DNA of 64,000 nucleotides from Macrobrachium rosenbergii (taxonomy: Eukaryota; Arthropoda; Malacostraca; Decapoda; Palaemonidae): NCBI RefSeq assembly GCF_040412425.1, contig NC_089749.1, positions 12,957,662-13,021,661 of the forward strand, given 5' to 3'. Both the position numbers and the translations under genes were made by a program. Of the stretch, positions 14,943 through 29,600 are shown in pieces. The notes under the pieces were generated by a model. The model searched no databases and was not told the origin of the DNA. It was given only the letters and a program-made list of their open reading frames with translations. Each line of letters opens with the position of its first letter. Within the stretch, counting starts at the first letter, position 1.

Positions 14943-15039
14943 ATCCTGCATTTTCCATTAATGATCCCAAATTTTTCTCATCAATCCAGTTTCAAAAACT
15001 ATGGATATGAACAGGTGTTTACGTTCACGTATGCACCCA

Positions 15040-15093
<54 letters not shown>

Positions 15094-15184
15094 CTGCATT
15101 TTCCATTAATGATCCCAAATTTTTCTTATCCAATCAGTTTCAAAAACTATGTGATATGGACAGGTGACTTTTACGTTTACGCAC

Positions 15185-15221
<37 letters not shown>

Positions 15222-15457
15222 GTTTTTCCTAGTTTTTTCCTTTCCTTCCTGGACAGCTTGGTCTTCTTGTTGAAATTTCCACCGGCGGCCATCGTCACAA
15301 ACTCCGTGGTAAATTATTTTACAGCTGTTTGGGACCCAGACTATGAACCTAAAGGGATTTGGACATTGATTCCCTCCGACTTGGACTCGAATTGGACACC
15401 TCTCTCTCTCTCTCTCTCTCTCCACTAACTCAAACATCTAACTCGACCACTAACAAA

Positions 15458-15491
<34 letters not shown>

Positions 15492-15601
15492 CACACACAC
15501 ACAAACTATCTAACTCGGGCCACAAACAAACATTCCTCTCTCTCTCTCTCTCTCTCTCATACACACACACACAAACTATCTAACTCGGCCACTAACATAT
15601 C

Positions 15602-15642
<41 letters not shown>

Positions 15643-15964
15643 CCATCCTTGACATTCCCTGTCACCTCATCTGAAGGGGCTTCACTTCTCATGTATTGGA
15701 TTATAAAATTGAAAATCTAATTTTCTTTATCAAGGCTTTTTTTTTTTTTGATTGAGAGAAGATTGTAAAGTTTATTATATTTTGTTTTATATTTAAGTAC
15801 GTTTAAAAATTGTATTCTGCTGCAGAAAACGAAATTTGTATCCATATTTATGTTTTTTTTTTTTCATGCTGGTTTTGTTGAGAGGAAATGGTACAATTTA
15901 TATTTATTTTTATTTTTGTATGTTTTAGAATTAATTGTATTCCACTAGATAAAGGAAATTGTAT

Positions 15965-16041
<77 letters not shown>

Positions 16042-17073
16042 ATCCTTATGACCATGACCGTATTTGGGCTTAGTAATATTTCTCTTTAATATGTTTCTTT
16101 AAGTTCGTTTTTATATCATGGTACTCGATTTTGGTGTCATGTTAGTTTAGTTTATCACGATTTATTTTTAAAACAAAAAGGAAATAAAGGGTCTAAATGA
16201 CAAGTGGAGGTTAGCCGAAAGCAAAGGTCACTTTGCTGCAAGAAAATATTCGCCAAAAATATTTTATTTAAAAGTATTACAGTTTTTTACGTAAATCGGG
16301 GAGAATCATGATTAATTGGCTTTCCAGTGATATATAGTTTAATGTAATTTATGCCCGCTGCTGCTGATTAAAACGTGAGGAACCCCGTAAGCATTACTTA
16401 AGGTTCTTTGCAGCGTGCCTTCGGCCCCTAGCTGCAACTCCTTTTGCTGTACCTCCTTTCATATTCTCTCTCTTCCATCTTACTCTCCACCCTCTCTAAC
16501 AGTTGTTTCATGTGCAGCTGCGAGGTTTTCCTCCTGTTACACCTTTAAAACCTTCGTGCTGTCAGTTTCCCTTCGCTGAATGACCAGTTGTAATTTATCG
16601 CATTATGTTAAAAAATGGAAATCAGTATGGACGAAAGAAAAAATGAAAGCTTAAAGAGACGAGTTGGAGTGATGGTCTAAAAGGCATAAGGCATGCAACT
16701 TCATTCCTTATGTATATGAAAGACGTAATTGGAACACGGATCTTCAAACGTATGTTTGTATGTTTGTTTGTTTCTATATAGACATTATATTCCTCATTCC
16801 TTTATTACAGGCGAAGTGAAATCCGAACTTCAGGTATGGTCCAACGGCACCTGGCGCCAAGAGCTTCCTTGGGGAGGCTACGCCCTCGCCCTTGCTACGG
16901 CCTCCTCTCCACTGCTGGAGGTGTCCTTGCCCACCCAGGCACGCCTTCTGCCCGCCCTCCACCACTACCAGTTGGCCCTGGCACCAGGGCCGCCCAATGG
17001 CCTCACCACGAGCTACGGCGTTGGGGACCGCCGAAGACAGAATCGACTTGTTGAGACTGTCCTGCTGGTAGGT

Positions 17074-17111
<38 letters not shown>

Positions 17112-18202
17112 TCTGCAGTTTTACACAGTAGTCTGCTTAATGAACTGAGTACAAAATAAACTTAAAGGTTTACCTTATACAAGTATAGTGTGTTAATATT
17201 CGTATATTCGCCAAAACACGTTTGCAAACTTGGTGCTTAAATTTTAACATTGAATATCACTTCATTGTAGTGACTCCAAGAAAAAGACTTCCATTTCCAG
17301 TATTAAAAATTAGTTTTCTAATTGCTGCAAATTAATTATCTTCTTCAAAACCTTGTCAATAACTCTCCCTCCTTTTTTAGCATACTGTAAACAAGTGATA
17401 CTAAACTTTAGTTGCAAAAGACAACGAGTAACAACTGTCCTCCATTATTAAAAGAATGAAAAATAATATATCCCCATTTTAAAAGCCAGCACATACCTCA
17501 TATTCATTCCCAAAACTCCAGGTCGTTCGTTCCTTGTCCCCGTAGGCAGGTAGTGCCGTCAGTGCAGTGCACCTCATGCGGAGCACTGTAGGCATTACTT
17601 AGGGTTCTTTGCGGCGTGCCTTCGGCCCCTAGATGCAACCCCTTTCGTTCCTCTTACTGTACCTCCTTTCATATTCTCTTTCTTCCATCTGACTTTCCAC
17701 CCTCTCCTAACAATTGATTCATAGTGCAACTGCTTTGAGGTTTTCCTCCTGTTACACCTTTCACTGTCAATTTCCGTTTCAGCGCTGAATAACCTCATAG
17801 GTCCCGACGCTTGGCCTAAATTCTATATTCAGTTCAAATCAATTCATTCCTTTTCGCTTCCTCCTTCAGGTAAACGGCTCACGCGTCCTACGGCGCGCCT
17901 GGGACGGCAGCACCCGAACGGAGTCCCTGACAGACGGCAACAGCCAGGCACTTTGAGTCAAAATTTCCATGACTACTGCAACGGGCACCCCACGTCCTTG
18001 ACCCTCGGGGACAACCTGTCGTCCCTCAATGTGACCTATGACAGGTAAGAGTTGGGTTTTCGTGAGTTGTGTTTTCACTGATTTTTATTTTTATTTTTTT
18101 TAATGGTTGGAATTTGTTGAATGTTATTTTGGGGTGAAGAGAAGCAGGGGCTGAATTGAGTGTGATTGGGTGATGTGCTTGTATATATGGTGTGTGTGGT
18201 TG

Positions 18203-18289
<87 letters not shown>

Positions 18290-19106
18290 ATATATATATG
18301 TATATATATATACATGCACATACATATATATATACTGTATATACATATCTATATGCATACACACACCGTCTATGTGGAGTGTATTTCTATTTCAAATATC
18401 ACAACACTTAACGAATTAACGGGAATTCGATCGTATTGTAAGTAGGTTCAGTTATCATTCATAATTCCCGTATAATGTAAGTTATTCCCAAGGTGAAGGA
18501 AAAAAACAAAAATTGGAGAACAAATAAATTCAGAAGCACAGAGAGTTCCGGAGCGTCATGCTCCCTCTTCAGTGTGGAGACATTAAAAAAATTTTTTTGA
18601 GAATAATGTTCTTCATGATAATTGCAAATAACGATTATAATTGTTACCTGTTAATAAAAACATTTATATATCCCTTCAGTAGATTATAATTTTTACCTGT
18701 TATTAAAAACATTTATTTATCCCTTCAATAGAAATTATTCAGAAACCTAAACTTGCGTAGGAAGTTTGTGAATGTTTATAAATTTTACTCTCGCGTTTTC
18801 CAAGTCCTTTCGCGTGCAGCACGGATTTCGGAAAGAAAGGTTTGCTGAATTTTCATCTAAATTCATGAGAGCTCCGCGGGAGACCCGGCTTAAAAAAAAA
18901 AAAAAAAAAAAGTAAATCAGTTCGCGTGTTATTGCGAATGACACAGCAATTCCGTTACATTTCCATAAAACTGACTTTCCGGAAAGAGCTCCACAAGTGC
19001 GGATGTTTTTTTTACTATTCCGTAAGAGAAAAATAACAGGAAGTGGTTCATTTTTCATATGGCGGTATTGAGGTTAGGTCATACTAGATACACAAGCACA
19101 CATTTA

Positions 19107-19183
<77 letters not shown>

Positions 19184-20600
19184 TACACATATATATCATA
19201 CATACATACATACATACATATAATATATATAAGAATATATATAGAGAGAGAGAGAGAGAAAATAAAAGAAAATTTATCCCAAAGCCCATATATGTTTATC
19301 ATATACTATATAATCAGTTATTGGATATATCTAATATATATATATAATATTTTTATATTTTTTTTTTTTTTTTTTTTCTTTTAATGAGATCCTTTATATA
19401 TATATATATATACCGCCCAAGGAATTTTCCTTCCAAGATCACAAGAAGAAAAAAGAACAACGCATGTTAGAGAGAGAGCATGAATAGAGCAACAAAAAGA
19501 AAAACTTTCTCCCAAAAGCTCCATTTTATTGGTGAAAGTGATTCCCTTTGTTAGTTTTTTTTTTGCTTGAGATCCTTGGCCTTCCTGGAATTTTCTCTTC
19601 TATCCCAAGATCCATTCCATATTCCACTGCCTGTTCTTTTCCATATGATGTTCCGGAATTCTTCTCATAATTATTTTCGTTTTCATAGATTTCCTTCATA
19701 CCCTAGTTTTTTTGTCATCTCTTCCTGACAAATACATCTTCACTACATCACACTCTACCCCCACCCCAGGATATGTTCCTTGAGACATTTTGCTTCTCTA
19801 CATCATTCTCCAACCTCTCTTCACTCCATCTGTCCTTCGATAAATACATCTCTACTACATCATGACCCTCTCACCCCAGGACCTCTTGAGACTCCACTCA
19901 CCACCATCCCCCACCACCCACGTGGATGGGACACAAACTTGTGTCTAATTGCCAAAACTTTACGACGGTGGTCTGTCAGGAACGCCTGTTTAATAACGTA
20001 TCGGCGGCCACCTTGGTGGTGGTGGGGTGGGTGGGTGGAGATGGGTTGGGGGGAAGGGGGGGTCATGATTTTGGGGAGAGATGGGTGGTGGGCCGACTGT
20101 GCAGATAGGTGGGTTCTTCTTACCTAATGGAGGTGGAGGGGAAACACCTTTATGAAGGTGGGAGCGGATAAAGGCTTACACACACACACACACGCACACA
20201 CTCGAAGCTTCATATTTTATAACAGTTATTTTCTTCCAGGTTCGCTTGATAGTGAAAGGATACCCCATATTTTGACAATGATAGGATACCCCGTATTTTG
20301 ACAGGTATAGGATAACCCATATTGGTAATAGGATACCCCATATTGCGACCATGATAGGATATCCCTTATTTTGACAGTGGTAGGATACCCCATATTTTGA
20401 CAGGGATAGGATAACCCATATTGGTAACAGGATACCCCATATTTTGACCATGATAGGATACCTCATATTTTGATAGGGATAGGATAACCCATATTGGTAA
20501 CAGGAAACCCCATATTTTGAGTGTCAGGATATCTCCCCTTCCTATTTCAAGATGCCCTAATTTAACCGCCGTCTCAGACTGCTTGCTTTTACAGTGACTA

Positions 20601-20685
<85 letters not shown>

Positions 20686-23600
20686 TGAAATAGTCAATCT
20701 GTCCTAAGGGTGAAATGATATCCAACTTAGTTTATGGAACAGACCTCATAAAACTACAAATTCCAACCCTTAAATGAATACAGAGAGAGAGAGAAAGAGA
20801 GAGAGAGAGCGTCCAAGCCGCTGATCATGAGATTTTCTGAGTTGGTGCTTTTTTTTCTAAAGAACATGATAGCCTCCTTGTAAAGCACTGTATCTTTTTA
20901 CTGTAGTATAAAGGAATTCAAGGTGGGGTAACTTACAGTACAGTACTAAATAATAAATTGAAACTGTTTTATAATGAACTATCCCATTGTTAATACTCCC
21001 TCTGACAAGACAATTAGTATTCGTTATTCAAAATGTCTGAACGTTAATAAGAAACTTGTCCAGCCAACATTAACTTTCAAAGAAGTTCATAATTAATTAT
21101 TTCCTTTTTTTTTATACCAGGTTTGGGAGGGCAGAGGGGAGGCAGTGGGACTGGTCCAGTGAGAACTACCAGTACGATGCCCACGGCCTTTTGGCAACTG
21201 TGTCAACCTCTACTTCGCACACAACTACCTATTCGTTCGGCGACACCAGGCTGGTTAGTTATCTTCTTACATAAGTTTATTGAAGACTCGTATGTGGTGT
21301 TCAAGTCCAGTACCTTAACTTACAAGATTTTGGCTCTCTTTCATAAATGCCAGACTTTAATTATGTTTGTTTATGTGGTGGTAAAGTTCAGTATTTTTGC
21401 TCCATGTTATAAATGCTAAACTGTAGTTTTCTTGATGGTTTGTCATTCAGTATTTATTTTCATCTGATACCCCAAACGTGTTACTATATTAATAATATAG
21501 CGTTCAAATTGATGTAATTTTATTTATAGAAGTTTGTATGCAATCCTAATTTGAATAACTTATTTGTCCGTTAATTAAGTATTTTTAGAATTAACAAAAA
21601 AGTAGTCTGTTCGATGCCTATATTTTTTTTATAAAAGACTGAATTGTTATGCAGTAATACTTTTCTTATGGAATATAAAAAGTATTCCAATTTAACTAAT
21701 ATTCTCTACTTCATCACAGCCATCAACGATCACGCTTCCGTCAGGCAGGTCTTGGGGTCTGCATTACGACGAAAGGGGCGGCCTGAAATACATCACAACC
21801 CCTACAGGTTCAGCGCATTTCTTCTCACTTCAGCCATCCTTTGGCTGGCTGGTATTCTCCTACACGCCCCCGGGATCCACCCACTCCTACAGGCAGTACT
21901 TGGACCACGCCGGGCGTCTACTGCTAACAGCGTTTCCCGCCTCTTCAGGCAAGGTCCTCTTCACTTACACAGAGGCTGGGCAGTTGAAGGAAATTGTTTC
22001 TGGCGATGGCAAGACCGAATTTGCCTATGGGAAGGATGGCCTGGTTGCCGAAATCATGCACGAAGAGGTCGACCTTGAGTACAAGATTGATTTGCTATAT
22101 ACGGGAGTCCTCCTTCAAGAGCTACGGATCGACTACGGAGCTAGGACTGGGCTAAGCAACGTAAAATTCACGTACGAGTATGACTCGAACTTCAGGGTGA
22201 CGAGCTTCGCCGGACGAATTGGTGGGCAGAATCTGCATCCTTTCCCATTTGCATACAGTGCCTCCACAGGTGGTCCATCTCAGATTGGCCATTTTGAAGT
22301 GACTCAGAACAGGTTGAACGACACAACGATCCACGATGGTACTGCCATTTTCACTCGGCATTTAGACTCTCACCTCAGAGTGTCCGAGACTTCAGTCACA
22401 ATGCACAACATGGAGGTGTTCAAGCTTCAGATTTTCTATAATGCCGATGGAAAAATCACGCAGACGAAGACGTTCACTCTGAATTTCCACACGAAGACTT
22501 ACACCAACACGAAAAACTACACTTACGACGCTGATGGCCAGCTTATCAGTGTTGAGGCAAAAGAACCATGGAGTTTCAGCTACGATGCCAATGGCAACAT
22601 GCTCTCCCTGACGTACTCGACAAACACAATCCCCATGAAGTATGATTCTCAAGACCGCATCGTCAAGTTTGGCGAGGGAGTGTACAGGTACAACTCTAGA
22701 GGAGCCATTGTGCAGAATGCCCACGAAGTGACATACCAGTACAATGCAAGAGGACTTCTGGTACGTGCTGCTAAGTCTGGTCGCTTCAACATCAGGTATT
22801 TCTACGACCACGAGGATCGTCTGGTAGCCAGAAAGGACAACTTTGGTAATGTCACCCAGTTTCTTTATACTGACCAAAGACATCCAGATCAAGTCACCCA
22901 TATTTACAGCCCTCGCAATGGCAACCTTATTTCCCTGGTGTATGATGACCGGGGCCATATCATATTTGCTCAGGTAGGATCATAGTTTCGTGTGAGTTTT
23001 TCAAAAATTTTACAAGTGGCTGGCTGATATGTTTATAATAGTGATTGGGGCATGATCTGCAGTATATTACACATCAATTGTAACTTAATACTTTTATGTA
23101 GGCAAGTCTCACATGAGTGAAATTCACATAGGACAGGCCATGATATCAGTTCGTTACTCCTGTAAATGATATCAGTTCGTTACTCCTGTAAAATTTTGAA
23201 TACGAATGTTTAAGATTATATTCTCATGAAACATTCCTTTCTTTTCATACTGACAAACTTCATTTTCAAAGGAACTCACATAAATTCTGGCCATGGTAAC
23301 AAGTATTTTCAATTGCAGGTGTACAGAAACAAATACTACATTGCAACAGATGAGTGTGGCACTCCCGTCATGGTCTTCAATCAATATGGAGAAGTTGTGA
23401 GAGAGATGACCCGTTCCCCGTACGGCCACATAATGTACGACTCGAATCCGTACTTGTACCTGCCAGTTGACTTCTGTGGTGGCTTATTAGAGACTCGAAC
23501 TGAGCTAGTGCATATGCCAAAAGGTCGAATATATGACCCACTCATAGGTAAGGTTTATTTAACAATGGTTTATAGGACAATAGTGAATACTTACCTCTTT

Positions 23601-26600
23601 GATAACTCATGTAAAAATGTAAAAGTCCATTTTGGTACCGAGAATGCCTTCTGATTGTTAAATGAGTTCAAAGATTACATACCAAAGGTTCAAATTGATG
23701 ATAAAACCATATTTGAAATTATCACATTAAGGGTTTTGATGAAGGTTATTAACTGCTGCACTAGGAGAAATCATCTCAGGATTGATGGTCTGGTTGCCAT
23801 GGGATCCATCTTACCCATTATAAAAATGTTTTCTCACCCATTATATTATAAAAATGTTTTTTGAGGCCAAATGTACCCTTTACAGACCACATGTTCTTAT
23901 ACACTGATTTATATAGATATAAATTAAATATGGATAACAAAAATGAGAGATTTTGACAAGTGTAAGGGAAAATTTTAGTTAATAATAAGGCTAGAGAATG
24001 TATGTGGTGTATTCCGACACTAAAGGTCTCATGTCTTTAAAGTTTTTGCCAGGCTATTGTTTAACAGTCAGCCAAATTTGAGTCGATGCCTGTTTAGTGC
24101 TTTGAGGAAAGTGGTAAAAGGAAATACTGTAATTGTTTTAACAGTTTGCATGGAAATGAGTGCAGTAACAACCAGTGTGACTTGGTTTTATTCTATGCTT
24201 AGTGTATTATATTAGGAATTTGAGGAAATGTTAACCTGGTTTATGAAATAAACCCAGTTTGAATAAATTTTATTTTCACACTATTCTTAAGTAACTGGAT
24301 ATCTGTAAATTTGTAGTCTTGGTTTTTTCACCTTCATTTTCTGTCCTTTTTAACAAAATATTTTGTATTTTACAGGCCAGTGGCTTTGGCCAGCTTGGGA
24401 AGATGTTGCAAACAACCTGTTAACTCCAACCAAACTGTCGCTCTACCGTTACAATGGAAATGACCCCATCAATGTCCACCTAAAACACTGGAAAAATTTT
24501 GGTATGTTCGGATACTGTTTTCTAAATCAGTTGTGAAGTTTATTAAGATTAAATTTCCACCCCTTCCAGTTAAGATATTTTTAACTTTTAAAATGAGGAT
24601 CCCATTTTTAGCTCTTGCTGTTACAGTATTTAGCTTAATCTCATTCAAGATATTTTTAATTCTTCTATTATGGTCTCATCTTCAACACTTGAAGTAAAGA
24701 TTAAGGTTAGATGTTTAACTCTAATGGCTCATGCAGTCAAAATGCAGACTTTTAGCACTTAAAAAAAACTCAAGTTTTTAGCAATCAGTAAATATCCCAT
24801 CTTTAATTTGGCCAATGAGGTAACACCCACTATTCTTATGCAGTTAAGATACCATCTTAGCCTTTGCAGACAAGATCCCATCTTTAACTCCCTTTCAATT
24901 AATCAGGATACAAAGATTGGTTGTCCCAGCTTGGATACAACCTGGAAAGTTTGGCTCCACAATTGGCATGGGCAACAACATCTCATCCAGCTCCATCACT
25001 CTGGCAAGCATTCACAAGGTCTCCACCTATTCCTACAAGGACTGCTGCCTCCCCATTCATGGAAAATGTAATTTGATTCTCGTTGGTAAAACCACCCCTT
25101 CTTAACTTAATCCCTAGTCAGGGTTGCTATTTTTAATAAGCTTTTTCCATTGTTTCAAACTCCCTAAGGTTTCTTTGTCTCTGGTGTCATGGTAAAAACC
25201 ACTGCTTTCATCATGTAGTTTGAATTAATTTTAGCATACATTATACACAGTACAGTAATTATTTTGTTAGTCACATTTCATGGAAATGCCACTTACTTCA
25301 TTATGTAGTTTGAATTAATCTTAGCATAAATACAGTCATTGTTTTTTTTTTGGTAAAAAGCTATATAATCAACGTTAGTGTAACAATTTTCTTGATTTCA
25401 CAGTACTGTACCATACAATTCACTCATGGCTTAAAAATCACATCATACTTTACAGTACTCTAAAGTTTGGTTAGTTTTAAAACTATTACTTTCCACATCC
25501 AGGTGGTCGGGGTTGGGTATGTGAGTGGTCTCATTCTGACACTGCAAGAGGCTGCCCGCACAACTTCCAGGCTGTCTACACTAACCCCCACTCGTCTCAG
25601 ACATGATTTCTGGCCAGATTCACACAAGGTGAGTACTGTAGTATGGAATACTATTCATATTAAAGTAATGACACATGGTTACATAGTAAATTTCTTTTCA
25701 ATCTGTCATTGTTTTACATTGAAAGGGTAATTAACTTCTTATTCCGTACATGTTATATTTAAAGGGCATTGATGTACACTAGAAAATTCTGCAGCACATT
25801 TATAGCGTACAAAGTTAACCATTTGCACTGGTGATATATGCCCTGCAGTGCAGCTAATAATTTACAGTGCTTAGGTAACTCCTTACTTTGATAAAGCAAC
25901 TCCAGTACTGTAGTATAGCTCAGAAATAGAAGGAAAAAAAATGTGGAGCTCAAGGAAATTGTCAAGTAGTGTCCCTTTGTGATTACAGGAAGTTATTTAG
26001 ATTGCTTGTCAAGTAGCATGATAGCAGTATCTTCTGTAGTGATATACAGATGACTGATATACCATTAATCATTACTTTGAGGTGGTGCTATTGGCTGTTT
26101 CTGATAATTACATTGAATGATAAGGAGAGATTTTGGAAAGTTGGGAGTCTTGTGCATGGAGATTCCATTGATAGCTTTATAACTTCTTCCGTTACCATAA
26201 GATCTTACTAGCATTTTGTAGTATGAACTTTATTTTGGACTTTGAACTTTATATGACTTTCTTCATTCATCATAAGGAATTTCATAGTGCAGTAGTAACT
26301 TTATAATCCATTCTTGTCATCATAAGGTCTTAGAGACATTTTGTAATACTTGTTGGCTCAGCCTCTTTGACTCCTCCTCTTGGTGGTAGTAACCACTTTC
26401 TCTTTTATAGGATTTCCTTATAGGTCCCAGTGCTTGGCATTTGGCCTAAATTCTATACATTTACCATATAAGATTTCCTTGCCACTTCCTTAGGAGACCC
26501 TGTGATTACTGTTGCAATAAAATACAATTGACATTCTCTGAAGTCCAACGTTCACTGGCTCAGTCTCTGTCTGCAGAGGCAGCAGCACCACAAAATGCTG

Positions 26601-29600
26601 GTGTTATAAGTCCAGAATCTAATATATTTACCTCAAGAGAGATTTGAGAGCCAATTGATGTTGGCACTGGATTAAGCAGCTGGTCCAGCCTCTTAAAGAG
26701 GCAGAGGCACAAAATGCGATTAGTGGAATGGCTTACAGTAATGGCCTGTCTGACATTCTCTCTTAGTGGTGCTTGGTTGTATTCTGGGTACTCGTACTTC
26801 TCTTTACATATGGCATCTCGTGTATTTAAGTAATCTACAGTCTCTCACTTCAGAAAACGTAATATGTTCTTATTTCCTCTGCTTAAATTGATACTTCTTG
26901 CTAAGGCAGCATGTTTACCTCCACAGTGGACAACATTATTGTCTCCTGTACTTGTCATGGGGATATGTTTGCATGCCTGTGCACCTGGCAGTACAGTATA
27001 AATATTTTGGAGCTGGTATCAATAATTGACATTTTAATACTCTTCCAGCATTTTAAGACTTATTTTGTATTTTATAACTTCTGACTTAAAAGTTATAAAA
27101 TACAATAAAAATCTTAAGTAATAAAAGTTAGGTTTATTAAGAAGTTGGAAATATATTTATCAAAATAAGGAAATACAATGGAAGATATTTTAAAAAACAG
27201 TATTTTACAAAAATAAGACACCCATTTACATTACTTACAAGGTAAGTAAACCACCATCTAAATGTAATGATGATTTTTAATAAGTACAGATTCCAAAATT
27301 TTGAAAGTACAGGTTCATTCCTAAATATTGTAAGAATCTTCAAATCATGTCTTATCCACAGCCATGTTTTGATTTCACAATGGTTCCCTTATCAGTGGTG
27401 TAGCTGTACATGAGCTGACAGCTCTGTAATGGTCTGTTCAATGTGAAAGAATCTTTATAAATGAAAATCTTTGTTACATATTGCATTTGGAACAAGTAAC
27501 CTGGTAAACACTTGGCAAGCACACACCTTACTATGATTTTACAATTATTATAAACACAAAGCTGAAGTCATTTTGGGGATATATAGCTGGAAAAAATGGT
27601 CTACCCTTTTTTTCATTGAATTTTCCTCCACACTTGAGACAGTCTTCGAAAACTGTATGGCAACAACCCAGATATTAGGTGCCCTCTTCCCGTTTGTAAT
27701 GGCCTTCTTTCAAGGATGAGAGATTGCCAGTTGATGAAGATTCTTCTTGCTTGTATTTTCTCTTTTCAACACAACTGTGTAAAATTACTTCATTCCTTGC
27801 TAGGCTTTGATTGGTTCATTTTTTCCTCCTCTGAAATATGAAATATATGTTGAATGAAGGGTATAATTCCTAAAACAAACTACTGTGGATGGTAAAAACT
27901 GACAATATTTTTGTGCAACCTGCAAGTTGTTGGCTTACATTAACATTAATCCATCGATTGCAGTAATTCAATTTAAAGCTTAATGTACTGGCATGAACCT
28001 CTAAAGAATTAATATAAAATACTGTAATGTAAACTTTCTGCACTTTGGTTATTACTCTCAATCTTGGCAGCCTTTCTTTCTTCCCAACCCCATTTCATGA
28101 TTTTGGAGTAAATTACTGGCCCTTGTGTTCATTAAATAAATTTGTACAGTACTTCCACAGCATTCTACTACCTTAACTAAAAGTGATATTAAATTTTACA
28201 GGTGGAGATATCATCAGTGCCAGGTCCATTTGGTGAGGGCCTGCTGGTGTCAGCTGTGGAAGGGCGTGCCATGATTACGGCCACCGACCATGCCAATCCC
28301 ATTTTCAGAGATGTGCTGACATCGGTATTTAATAATTCTTTACTTCTCGACATAACTCTTACAACGCACAATACACATGTATTTTATTTTGTGAAGGTGA
28401 GTCCAGTGTACAGTATATAATTTTGTAGCTTCCTTTAATAATGTGCCTCAGTTTAAAAAGGGTTTAAGGTCATAACTAACTCTTTATTGATTGTAATTAA
28501 TCACTCCTTGTAGACTGTATAAAGGATTCACTGAACTAATTGAATGCATTGTCTTCTAGGAGAATTATTGGAAAGCTTCTGAGGACATGACACAACTGAA
28601 TCGCCTTGGAGGGGAAGTCAACATCACCATCCATGAGCCTTCAGCCTCTGCACCCCTGACACCTGATGATGAGAAAAACGACAAATTTGTTGATGTGAAA
28701 TTGCACAGCGCTTCAGCAATAGTGCACATACGATATGGGACTACAGTTGTGCAAGAAAAGAAGAGGTTGCTCAAACATGCCAAGAAGGTAAGATTAATGC
28801 ATATGGAATTGACAATGGTATTTATTGCAAATAATTTCAGCTCATAAAATGTATTAATATAGATGCCATTTAAACACTGTGTATTTGAAAAAAAATTATA
28901 TATGTCCCATTGGCTTAATGAAGTACAAGAACTGTACTAAAACAAATTTCCAAGATCTAAAAACCACTTCCATATTTTGTTGGTAATTGTTGTCCCTAAC
29001 ATTTCCCAAACATTTTGTGAAACTGCATGCTCAGCAGATAAAAGCAAACTTTGTTCCTAAGGGATATAAACCTACGCTTTCATAAATGGAGCATTCCAGT
29101 GCATCTTGCAAATTTTTCAAGGGTAATTAGATAAAATGCCAAAAAGAGCATTATGTGTTCTTATGGTCACAGCAGGTGGATATGATAGAGGTAAAGAAGT
29201 AGATGATGCTATCACAGTGGGAATTTTAGGACAAGGAACCAGCACATTAAAAAAAAATCCATTGGGTTTTTATTTAAATTAGGAAGGTAGGAGCAATCAG
29301 AAACCAAAGACGAAAAAATTGAATGTAAGGCAAACCTTCAGTGGAACTAATTTCAGTTTCTATAGAAGCTGTATCAAATAATATGTGAAGATAAATTCCT
29401 TCTTGAGGTTACACCAATCTCCTCGCCAAAACCAAAGGGCACATCTAACAGCTTCTCTGTGCAAAGGCCACTGCCTTCTTTGCCTGTAAAATTTGGAGCA
29501 GTTAGAACTGAACATTTCCTAAACTAAAAGACCTCTCTCATATATCCCTGATACAATATTTAAAGTAACACTTTATATTTTCTTTATTTATATAGGTATT

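Larger units (their letters stand above)
1921..16810. other. 14.9 kb repeat-dense teneurin intron
   Basis: It contains no exon that I can support. It is a patchwork of (TA)n (2115-2191, 2675-2761, 11360-11402, 15968-16038), (GA)n/(TC)n blocks, (TTC)n at 3879-3907, polypyrimidine (TCC)n at 12815-13095 and (GAA)n at 13224-13256. It also has four SINE-like copies, LINE ends with AAT tails, the multi-hairpin element, and the 27- and 41-bp minisatellites. Many ORFs here translate simple repeats (poly-Tyr/Ile, poly-Asn, Ser-Leu). Confidence 0.85.
25629..28201. other. Teneurin intron, 2.6 kb
   Basis: Mostly unique-looking AT-rich sequence. It contains the SINE-like fragment at 26417-26460 and a perfect hairpin at 27065-27105. 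No coding exon was seen. Confidence 0.75.
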
